From Euborellia annulipes (lineage: Eukaryota > Arthropoda > Insecta > Dermaptera > Anisolabididae), in contig JAKCPI010001703.1 in assembly GCA_023213315.1 (NCBI GenBank), positions 1-64,000 of the forward strand: a DNA stretch of 64,000 bases, read 5' to 3'. Positions 35,770 through 47,900 of the stretch are shown here, in pieces. A program made the position numbers and the translations under genes. The notes beneath the pieces are model-generated. The model was given only the letters and a program-made list of their open reading frames with translations. It was not told where the DNA came from and searched no databases. Positions within the stretch are counted from its first letter, which is position 1; the number at the start of each line of letters is the position of its first letter.

Positions 35770-36748
35770 TTCTTAAAAAAAATTTTGGTAATTTTTTTTT
35801 TGAATTTTTTCATCTAGAAATTTTCTAATCCAGAGCAAGAGAATTATGGATCTTTTATATCTCATTATCAGTATAATATGAAGATCTCTGTAAATCCCTG
35901 TACATAAAATTAGATTTAATTACAAAAATAAAGAATTACATGTATAAATTAAAAAAAGTAAATAGACATGATGAATCGCAGATCCAAGAGGAATTTTTTT
36001 TTGAAAAAGTAAAAATAATGTACTTAAAATGATGAATTCATTTTTGATATTATATATATAGAAAATATTTAGTTTTAAATTTTCTCAATGAATTGTGTTA
36101 TTATTTGCACATTATAAATGCGTTTTATATTTTTTTTTTTTTTCGAATATAAAAATTATAAATTTAAAATACAGTAGTATGAGTGCTATAGCAGCAGGGC
36201 TCAAATATATATTAATACTATTTATATATATAAGCCTATTTTTTAGATTTGCCTAAGACCCCAAATCTCTAGATTCGCCCCTGATTCCAAGCGAAATCGT
36301 ACAAAATTTGACAAAAAGTGACATGCATTAGAAACGACATAAATGCAATATTTTTTTATTTATATAAAAATAGAGAACGGTACTCATATCTATTTCGCCA
36401 ACTATATTTACAAATAACTCAAGTCAAAGTTCCTAAGAAATAAAAAATTTCATTTCTCACTCCTTCTTAACTCCAAATAAAAAACTTATTACCCACTATT
36501 GCTTTTCAGTCTCATTTCTTATGGATTGAGGTGATGATCTAGGAGAAGAAAGAGGAGAACCCAAAAATAATTTTCACCCATAAACCAGAGATTTATTTTT
36601 TTAAAATTAATCAACTTACAATTGTTTATTTAAAGAAATTAATAAGTGAAATTATATAATTATTCTCTTCGTTAAATATATATAAATATAAATCTGTGTA
36701 AATGTAGTCTGGTTTGATGGAAAGGCAGTTGATACCTTTTTTTTGTTC
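35770..36748. other. Convergent intergenic space between Afmid and eIF2-gamma
   Basis: About 1 kb of AT-rich DNA between two convergent genes, holding their 3' ends and untranslated regions. Several TTTATT sequences (complement of AATAAA), for example near 36625, could serve the eIF2-gamma transcript. No other feature seen. Confidence 0.55.
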
Positions 36749-39700
36749 TTAGTGTCTTTTTTGGTCAACAACCGCTTCTATTGTTTCCCCTCCGCGGATT
36801 TGACCCCAACCGATAAGTCTGAAAGAAAGAAAATATTTATTAGTATATTTGAGATCCTGAATTTGAAGAAATAGAGTGGCTGTTGTATTCAAACAATAAG
36901 AGCCGGAAGGGGCGGGCAGCCAGATCGTCTCCACGAAATGAAACTCTCTATTTAGGCAACCGTTTCGGTTTTAATGAAATATAACAATCCTCAGTCCATT
37001 TATCGAGAGTGTAAGCTCAAATGACAAAGCAATGAGTCATATTGTGGAGTTTAAGTTCAAGTTTGAGATACAAAAATGGTTTGTTTTTTTGTATCTCAAA
37101 CGTTCTGTATCGTATAAGCTGATTGCATTGCTTTGTATTTTATACAATTAATTTCTATCAATTGTCATTTGAGTTCACACTCTCGATAAATGGACTGATG
37201 ATGGTTATATTTCACAAATTAAAACCGAAACTGTTTCTTAAATAGAGTTTCATTTCGTGGAGACTAACTTCCTGGCTGCCCGCTCCTTCCGGCTTTTAAT
37301 ATTTGAGAACTTTTAAAAAAGAAAAATAACAAAATATACATACCGCCAATGTTTTTCAACTCTTCTGCTAAGAGCAATTTTCTCACCAATTTCGGTGCAA
37401 ACTGGATTCGTTAGACTAATTTTGGCTAAATCAGCTTTAGTCGCTAAAACACGCCCGCCTGTCGATAGAGAGCCGATATTCACAAGAAGAACCTCGCTTC
37501 TTGCTAATTTCTGAACCTTAGCTCCTTTCTTGTCTCCTTCAGTGCGAACGCCTAATAGCCGTTTGAGAAGATAGTACGAGACCTCAAGTTCAATAAAGAT
37601 TTTTGGAAGGGCCCCTACTGCCCCTAGAACTTGTCCTACGAGCCGATCCGCTCGACAAAGAGTTGGCTCAATTTTTGTACCCACTCCGATTAGACCTCCT
37701 GGTACTGCAAATTGTAATTCATTCTGTTCCGCAAAGAGGGAGACAATCCGAGAGAAGATCGGCCGACAAGTGATCTTTCCTTCGCTATCTTTTGAAACAA
37801 GTCCTGGACGAACTTCAATTTCCATCCCGACTTTGAGAACGCCACGAAGGATCGAGCCGCCAGCTACGCCGCCTTTGAGGTCATCTACCTCGCACCCAGG
37901 TTTGTTTACGTCAAAAGAACGGATAACAATGAGACGCGGTAATGATGTGAAATCACGCATTGGAATTGGAATCTTCTTAGTGATATATTCACACAAAACT
38001 TCGATGTTGTATTTCAATTGAGCAGAAATTGGAATTACGGGAGCTCCTTCAGCTACAGTTCCCTGAACAAATTTAAGAATTTGTTCATATTGCTCTTTCG
38101 CTTGACCTTCTTTTACAAGATCGATCTTATTTTGTAAAATTAAAATATGTTTTAACTTCATAATCTCAATAGCAGCCAAGTGCTCTGAAGTTTGAGGCTG
38201 CGGACACGACTCATTTCCAGCTGCAAAAATAAAGAATTTTAGTTTATTATTGATGCTAGAAAAAGAAAGAAAATTAACTTACCTATAAGCAAGAGGGCGG
38301 CGTCCATAACAGCGGCACCGTTAAGCATAGTTGCCATAAGAATGTCGTGCCCAGGACAATCCACAAAGGATACATGGCGCACCAGTTGGAAACGGCCTGA
38401 ACATGCCGGTCGTAAACATGGAAACGAGTCATCTTTACTAGAACCTCCGCTTACGTAGCAACAAGGACGGGGACATTTCTCATTATCGCATTTGTAGATT
38501 TTAGCGTTGGCATATCCTTTATAGAAAAAATAAACATTCACTCATTCACATTTGAAATATAAATAAGGATGAGGAAATAGGTATTTAAAAGTTTATTAAG
38601 ATGATTGATTGTAAAAATAAAATTATTTAAGTATAAAAAATAAAAATTTCGATATATATATACATTAAGGTAATCCTTAAAAATTGATTTTTGCAATTTA
38701 TATCGGGGCATCCTGGTATTTTGTTCTACTTATTAAATTAGAATTATAGGAATTTTTTAGCAAGATTTTAGGGGTCGCTACCACCCTTTAAAGTTTAGGC
38801 TTATTCAAATACATTGAGGGGAAAATAAATAATTAGCCTTAATAGTCCAGGCGATATAACTTTTTACCTGGAAAGTATTCCGAAGTTGATGAAATTTTTA
38901 CAGGTTATTTGGGGGTACTCTAGGATGCTTATCCTAAGTCCTCGACCTCGAGGACCCTGTGCTAACTTGTAAGGGGAGGAGGGGTGCAAAAATTTTTTCA
39001 GTTTGTTATTTATATTTCGTAATCTGAGTATATTTTGTCCACTATAGACCTGTGATGCAAAGTTGTAGAGTGTTAAAATTTGGATAGATAAAACTAATTT
39101 GTAGACCCTATATTAACCGAGATACGGTCCGTTAAAGTTAGACAAAATTTTAAATTTCGAGAAATATAGGGTCTACAAATTAAATTAGTTTTATCTATCA
39201 AATTTCAAATTTTACTTTCTCTTACCTATGTATATATGTAATATATATATAGAGAGAAAGTATTGGATTCATGTCAAAAATTCGATGTCGAGATTTTGAT
39301 GGATCTTCACGTTTTGAGGTCCCCTGAATCCAAAAAAGTGGTTTTCGCGACATGGTCTGTCTGTGGGTGGGTGGGGGGGTGTGTGGGTGTGTGTCAAATT
39401 TTAAGCATGAAGGAATTGAGCTATGAGGCTGAAATTTTATATTTAAGTTAAACACCCCCCGGGACCGGAAAAATAAGCTTTTAATCAAAATCGGCCAAAG
39501 AGTACTAGTACTTTACTGATGTACTTTTCAGTTTTTTTCGATTTTCTCAAAATTCGCTCTAACGATTTTGATTAAAATTCAAAAATCAATTATTTTTTAG
39601 ATGCTCTTTCAAATGTATATTCTCGTTTTGCCCATTAAATTGTTTGAAGCACACTTTACTCTTGTGCTTCATAGGGAAGATAGGAGAAATGGTTGCCATA

Positions 39701-41863
39701 GTAACAAAATATAAATATTTTCCCATACTTATAAATTTTACATCTGAATTCAAATATTCCCCTACTGCCGGGAACTAAATACATGTCGACACAAAATCTG
39801 GTGTGACAAGCACAGTGCACAACTTTCGATTACCGAAGGTAAGAGAAAGTTGTGTGCTGTGCGCCAGTCACACCAGATTTTTATTATATAAATATATATG
39901 GCTTGGGAGTAGGCAGATTGAGGCCCCAAAGTCAACCCAAACCAAACACAACCCCGTTTACACAGAACCAACCACTGGCCATTCCTCAGAGACAAACCCA
40001 GACCTCTGAGGCATCCACCAATACACCGACTTGGGGAGTAGGCAGATTGAGGCCCCCATCGTCAACTTAAACCGAACACAATTACACACAAAAAACCTTC
40101 CTCCAGCTCTCAGAGACCAATCCACGCCTCTGAGTCATCCACCAAATTGACCTGGGACTCCGTAAACAACGCCTCTCCACCATTACCTCCTAACTTCCTT
40201 CTCTCTTGAAAATGGCTCCAAAAAGAGAGCCGAAACGTCGAGTAAATCTCAGCACCCCACGCGACTTAGGCCCAATGCACACGGTGCAACTCAAAAGAAA
40301 CTCATTGCAAACATATATCGTCAACTAGTTTGTTTTCAGTTTGATTGTGTGTATTTGAATGGGACACTGCACACGGTGCAACTCTATGACAAAAGTTTGC
40401 AACGCGTTGGCGACGCAACATCTATGCAACTGACCGTGTCGACTTGAAAGCAACTTATGTTGCAAACTCAAATCAAACTGGCGGTAAAATACAAAATGTA
40501 TTTATATAATTATTTATATAATTCAAAACCCCGAAAGCGGATTTGAATTTAATATTACATACGTGATGTATATAGGCCTAATATCTTAAATATTATATAT
40601 GGCCTATAAATATAACTGCTTATTTAAAAATTTATTTATTTAATAGCCTATTCTGATATTTTTCATCTTTTTTTTTATTAAATAATTTCTAAAAAATCTA
40701 ACCATAAACTAAACTAATTACATTTTAACAAATACATAATATTTCTATAATTTTCTCTGGAATTTGAAAAAATAAATTTAGTTTAATACCAGCCTTTGGG
40801 CCTTTGAAATGACTCTTTTAACATTGTTTTTTATTTGAATGATATTTTATTCTTCCCCGTAAATTTATTTCAAAATAAACTTAAGAAATCTAATTATAGT
40901 TATTTTAATAAATATTTTTACTAAATATTAAATAAAAAATATTTCTTAATTAAATATTTTAAAAACTATATTTTATTAATTAAAAAAATATTCGAAATTC
41001 ATTTGTCTTGACTACATATATTTCCTTCAATTTTTAATAAAAAATATTAGTTATTTCAATATTAATAATATTTTATATTATTATTACTTAAATAAACCCT
41101 TAAATTGCCAAAAATATCTTTATTAAGTAACCGAACAAACAGCTGATTGAATACGTCGGCCATTTTGGGTGCAACTTGAGTTGCGTTCGTGTGCGGACCT
41201 CCATGCAATATCTGTTTGAAACGCGACTAGTTGACGATATATGTTTGCAATGAGTTTCTTTTCAGTTGCACCGTGTGCATTGGGCCTTAACCCGAGAAAA
41301 CTTATCTTTGCAATATATATATATATGTTCTTGAAGGTTTCCGCGACCGGATGTATGCGAAGACAAGTTTTCTCGGGTTAAGTCGCGTGGGGTGCTGAGT
41401 ACTCTCGGCCTGGGGAGTAGGCAGGTTGAGACCCCGGGAACCAAGAGCTAACACCCCGACTTGGGGAGTAGGCAGATTGAGGCCCCAAAGTCAACCCAAA
41501 CCAAACACAACCCCGTTTACACAGAACCAACCACTGGCCATTCCTCAGAGACAAACCCAGACCTCTGAGGCATCCACCAATACACCGACTTGGGGAGTAG
41601 GCAGATTGAGGCCCCATCGTCAACTTAAACCGAACACAATTACACACAAAAAACCTTCCTCCAGCTCTCAGAGACCAATCCACGCCTCTGAGTCATCCAC
41701 CAAATTGACCTGGGGACCAGGAAGACTGCGACTCCGTAAACAACGCCTCTCCACCATTACCTCCTAACTTCCTTCTCTCTTGAAAATGGCTCCAAAAAGA
41801 GAGCCGAAACGTCGAGTAAATCTCAGCACCCCACGCGACTTAACCCGAGAAAACTTATCTTTG

Positions 41864-41905
<42 letters not shown>

Positions 41906-44900
41906 TTCTTTCAAGTTGCATGTGACAAAGGCCCAAGGTCTTTGGACCTTGTACTTCCATTCAAAAAAAAATAATAATAATGACAAAAATGAATTAGATG
42001 AAATTGGATAAAGATATTTTTACATATATCTATTTAAGATTGAAAGGAACTCTAAATATATTGATAATATCACGGGTTATCTTTAAATTTAGAATTAACT
42101 CGAATAAAAATATTTTTAAATACATTTTTTTATTAATTGAACAATATACATAAAATAAATCTTTACCTTTTTATGAAAATTTGAAAATTTAATATTTTAA
42201 TAAAAAATAATAAAATTAGATTAAGCAAATTAACTTGAATATTATTAATAACCAATATCCAACAATTATATCTAGATAAATAACAATATATATGAATATT
42301 AATAATAATCTTTACAAGAATTTTTAATTTTTATTTCGAACAGAAAATTTTATTGTAAAAATATTTGGTATTTTTTTTGGAATATCCATTTTTAGTTAGA
42401 AAGGTATTTTTTTTTTCTTTTTAACTTTATTATTATCAAAAATATAAATACTTAAATAAAACTGAATGCCTTTTTACTTTTATAGGAAACTAACAATGTA
42501 TGAATTTGAGTCTGAAAGATATATAAATCATTTAACTTTAAAGTTTTTATAAAACTAAATTTATATATTTAAAAATATAGAAAATAAACAAATTATAATT
42601 TATATTATAGTTGAATAACTAAAACTAATTGACAATAAATTTATACATAATATTTTAAATGAGAACTAAAAAAAGGAAATTTTTTACTTTCATCTTAATT
42701 AAAAATCATTTTAGTAAAAATAATTTCTTATTTTAATTATTATTTTAAATAATATTTTCATATAAATTCTCTTTAAAGCACATAGAACTGACAAGACCCA
42801 ACCAGACATTTCTCCGGAACCAGTCTGGTGCCGTCTAATCAACATTGTTTTAAATTGGCAAGCCAGGCATAGGGCACGACATTCAACCTAAAAGCCTATC
42901 TTTGGTTTGCTTATTTAAAACAATGTTGACTGCGACGAAATGAATGTTTTTGTCTTGTCTATTTCTGGTCTAAAGTTAAAATATATTAAATTTTGATCTA
43001 TTTTTTTCTCCTTCAAAAGGACTAAAAATTTTATTCAAAATAAGAATCGACGACATTTTTTTGATTCACATCGACATTCGATTTTGGTCTCTTTTCCATC
43101 AGAATCAATAATTTTATTAGATTTCATTTTAAAGGGAGAGGCTGTAACGGAAGAGGAGGAGGAGTTTGCATTGTAATCGAAGGTGATTTCTTCACCGGCT
43201 TTGATTCTACGAGAAGCAAAAAGTGCCAGCGATGGGATATCTGGATTCAGGCAATTAATATAAACTGCAAAAATTACAGAATTGGGTTGACATGAATGGT
43301 TTATAAAATGTGAGACGTTTCCATAATTGGTCGCATCAACACAATAAGGAGATTCCCCATCCTCATTTTGATTAAAATCCAGATCAAATAAATAATTGAG
43401 ACCTTGTTTCGAATATTCCCTAGTTCGAATTTCTGCCTCTTGAGAAGTTATCACAAGTCCTACATATTCACATATAAATTGGCCTTTATTTACCGGAACG
43501 AGAGTTTTAACACCCCAACCCCGTCCGTTTAATGTGCGAAAAATACAAAAATCTATCTTGCTACCACTTTGAACAACACGATTGATACAACTACTAGGAC
43601 AACAGCATTGTTTATTGCATTCAAATATTGGCGTCCCAAATGGAACGATTATACACCCATCCTGATCATACGCCAATTTTGATTGACGAATACAATAACA
43701 ATTTTTTGGTAAACAATTTTTTTGACATTGACATCCAATAGGAGGATCGAGTGAAATTGTTACACCTTCACCTTCTAAATAATGATTTATATATGTGAAG
43801 TTAGAGGGGGGACTTTCGAGATCTACATTATTCTCAATGATAATAGAATTTACAGTTAATTCTTCATTAGAAATTTGCTCCACCCAAGTATTAAGCTCTA
43901 CACGCATTTCAATTTGTTTCTGATATATAAATTCTAACAAAAGATCTCTTTTCAGAGTTAATATTTCAGGATCTCGCTCTTTATCACCCAAAGCTGACAA
44001 AGCACGGAGTCTCTTATTTATCTCCGCAGACGATGGACACTTTTTGATTTTTAATTTGCCATTTTTATGAAGTTGTTGTATCATTGATTTAATATTTTCA
44101 GGCGACGTATCTAAAAATATCTCTCTCAATTTCTGGATCTCGTTTTTATTTTGTTTCTCAAAAGTATATCTCTGTAGAACATTATCACAAGTGACGAGAT
44201 GTGCGGCGGGTTCCCAGGAATTATAAATATGTGCCCAGCCACGCCATTTGATTAAATACTCTTTCAATCCTTCTTCGTTTATCCGATCATCCACAATATA
44301 TTCAACTTCATAGACGTCCTTTTGACTTTTTGATCTCTTTCTTTTGATTTTTTTGTAAGAGTAGTCCACTTTTCTTTTCTTCTTTGGTGAAGAACATTCA
44401 TCTGTCGCCTCGAGACAAGATTGATTAGAAAAATCATTTTTCTCTTCATTGATCGGTTCCTCAGCATTATTCTCTTGTTCAATGTCATTGCCTGGAATCC
44501 CAAAAATTTTGCTTTTTCTCTTTGCTTGATCTTTATCTTCATCTTTTAATTATTCACTATTAATATTTACTTTGTTTTCAAAATATAATTATCTGAAGTA
44601 TTTAATACTATAAATTGTAGTTTGATGACTGCCATTTTGAGTGGGTCATTTTAAATTAATCTCATTATTTAGTTAAAAATAAATTTCACCTCTACAGTGA
44701 AATTCATTTTTTTTTTTTTTTTTTTTTTTCAAATTAGTTTAGGAATTTATAAAATCTGGTAAATTTTTAATTAATTTATTATTATTTAAAAAAAAAATGG
44801 GTAAGTTGAAGGCAAAAAATAAAACGTGAAGATCCATCAAAATCTCGACATCGAATTTTTGACATGAATCGAATACTTTCTCTCTATATATTTCATATAT

Positions 44901-47900
44901 AGGGTAAGAGAAAGTAATATTAATAAGTTTAAAAAAAAGGTAAAAAAATATTTATCATTGATAATATTAGATGTTGAATAAAAAAGTAATTATTTTTTAT
45001 ATTAAATAAATATTCATTAGAATGTTGGAAAGAAGTAAAAAATAAAGCCTCTGATTACACTAGTCGACAAAAATGAACTTTTTTTTCTTTCACAAGAATA
45101 AAGATATGAAATTCTAGAAGTATTTTTCATGATGAATTCAAATATTATTTCAGTTTTGCCCCATCAGGCATCAGTTTTAGAGATATAGTGCAAAATAGAT
45201 TTTAATAGAAAATGTGCTCTAAAACGGCTTTTATTTAGAATGTTCAAATTATTTTTAACGCGGCACCCCGTAAAATTATACAGCTATACATATAAATTTT
45301 AAGTTTCATCCCAATCGGAGGTCATTTAGACGTGCCGCAAACGGCTTAAAGTTTAGAAAAATCGAAATTTTCAAGTTTTTTTTGCTTTGGTCACCCCTAA
45401 TACAATTTTAGATATCCCTGAATGCAAAAAACATATATTTATGATATCCTATAGTTCTTTGGCTTTCTAAAAATCATTCATTTGTAAAAATCTGTTAATT
45501 ATTAACGAAATTATGAACAAAAACGTTGAAGTCCATTTTTTTCGATCAGTGACTGTACTTGTGTTTTTTCTTTGCTGACGTTTTTGTTCATAATTTCGTT
45601 AATAATAATAAATAAATAATAATAAATATATAATAATTTCGTTAATAATTAACAGATTTTTACGAATGTATGATTTTTAGAAAGCCAAAGAACTATAGAA
45701 TATCGTAAATATATGTTTTTTGCATTCAGGGATATCTAAAATTGTATTAGGGGTGACCAAAGCAAAAAAAATCTTGAAAATTTCCATTTTTCTAAACTTT
45801 AAGGCGTTTGCGGCACTCCTAAATGACCTCCGATTGGGATGAAACTTAATCTGCATATTTTTTCGGGGTGCCGCGTTAAAAATAATTTGAACATTCTAAA
45901 TAAAGGCTCTTTTAGAGCACATTTTCTATTAAAATCTATTTTTTTCTATATCTCTAAAACTGTGCCTGATGGAAAAATTCTAACTACATATCTGAATTCA
46001 GAATGAAAAAATGCACTAGGTTCACTAATCAGATTTCTTGTGAAGAAAACCTTGTCGACTAGTGTTATTAAAGAATTTCGGGTCATTTTTATTTCCTAGG
46101 TTTTTAGAAATAGAAATGCTATAAAAATTATACACATATTGTTTAAATCGTTAATGGCCTAGATTCACTTATATAAGCTAAACTAATATGTATAGAATTT
46201 TTATATGATTGGATATTAAAAATGACCCGTAACACCTCAATAAAAATACAGAGACTATTATTGGCCGGTCATATCTTGTATTCTATAAAATCATTTTAAC
46301 GAAAGCTTGATATTGTTTAGTTGAAATTTTACAGTCAATCAAACTCAAAAAGATGTTAAAAAAGTAAATAAAAAAAAAAAAGTAAATGTTTGAGTCAGAT
46401 AACAATTACACAAAAATATGGATATTATGATATTAACAAAATATTTATTCATTTGTTAAAAGAAAGAAATGTTTTGTGGTTTTAATATATCAAATGTATA
46501 AGCAGCAAAGGAATTAAATAAAAGACTTTTATTTAATTAATCAATCGTCGACGTTTTGGTTTCAAATCACGACCTGGGGTCTACAGGACGATTAATTGTT
46601 AGAAGGTTAACATATTAATTTTTAGAAGATTAACATTATTTGCCTATTTTTAATTGTCATTGCAAATTATACAATATTTATTTAATAAGTAAGGGTGACA
46701 TGCTCGCTTAGGGCTTCTTACAATACAGATTTGAATGTAAGAAGCCCTAATCGAATAAGTCACTCATAACATATATACTTATTAAATAAATATTGTATAA
46801 TTTGCAATGACAATTAAAAATAATATTGTTAATCTTGTCTTCTAACAATTAATCGTCCTGATGAAGGCCGTGATTTGCGACCGAAAAGTCGACGATTGAT
46901 TAATTAAATGTATTTTATTCAATTCCTTGGCTGCCACTTCTCCTATATCCAATTTAAAGTCTACAGCCACTTCTCATCGCTATTTGAAGGTTTTATATTA
47001 TTTCAAAATTCCAATTTAGGGAATGGTACTCAGATGTTGTGGAAGAATAAACGTTTGCTAATTATATACACACACATCTTTTAATAAATTATTTTTTCAT
47101 AAAGGTTTTGAAACTATATAATTTAATGTTTAATATTTCTAAAAGTTTACAACCAATTTTGAAAAGATGATATTTAAATGAGTCGAGCGATGAAGGAATA
47201 ATGTGAAAGGAAAGTGCTTATTTAACAAGGCCAAATGAATGGAAACCTGGCTTTGAGAAAAAAGCAGTTGATCAAGTAAGTAAAAGCTTCTAAATTAGTT
47301 GTATTTCTAAAGAGAAATTAAAATTTTTCCTTTTTTTTTTTTTTTGATGTTTATGGAGCCCTGGAGAAGAAAATTGTTGAAAATAAAACTCAATTCTTTT
47401 TCAGACTTTGTTACATTACAAGTTCAATAAAAATTTCTTTGTTTGTAAATTCGATAAATATATATAGGGAATGCGCTGCAATAGAGCTTGGCGAGTAGAT
47501 ATATTATTAGCTCATATAACTGATTAGTTAAATTGTATAAAACAGACACCACAAAAATTAACCACTTAACATTAGTATTAGGTAAAACCTATCCATAAAT
47601 TAAATAATTCATCCAATCATCTATCTGGAAAAGCTATCACTAAGATGTTTGAATAATCTAGAGAAAATTCTTTTCATGAATGTCAATTATACAGCCTACT
47701 GTTGATTTTACTCTTTTAACCCCTTGAAAACAAATAAATATAATCTCAGTTTAAAATGTTTCACCTAAAACCCTCTTTGCAATAAATAAAACTTCCCAAT
47801 TATAGGAAAAACTAATTCAATTTTTTATTATAGATAAATTATTAAGGATGATTGAAACCATAATATGACTAAACTGAGCAGTTTTTAGCCATTATACAGA

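Noticed and set aside
41378..41767. Open frames of 101-113 codons on both strands
   Set aside because: They are produced by the tandem 365-bp repeat units (also at 39803-40070) and are not maintained through the indel between copies.
44279..44542. 87-codon minus-strand frame beginning at ATG 44542 as a separate gene
   Set aside because: It is out of frame with the conserved SU(VAR)3-9 reading frame and overlaps it; the conserved frame carries the NLS-like and chromodomain residues.
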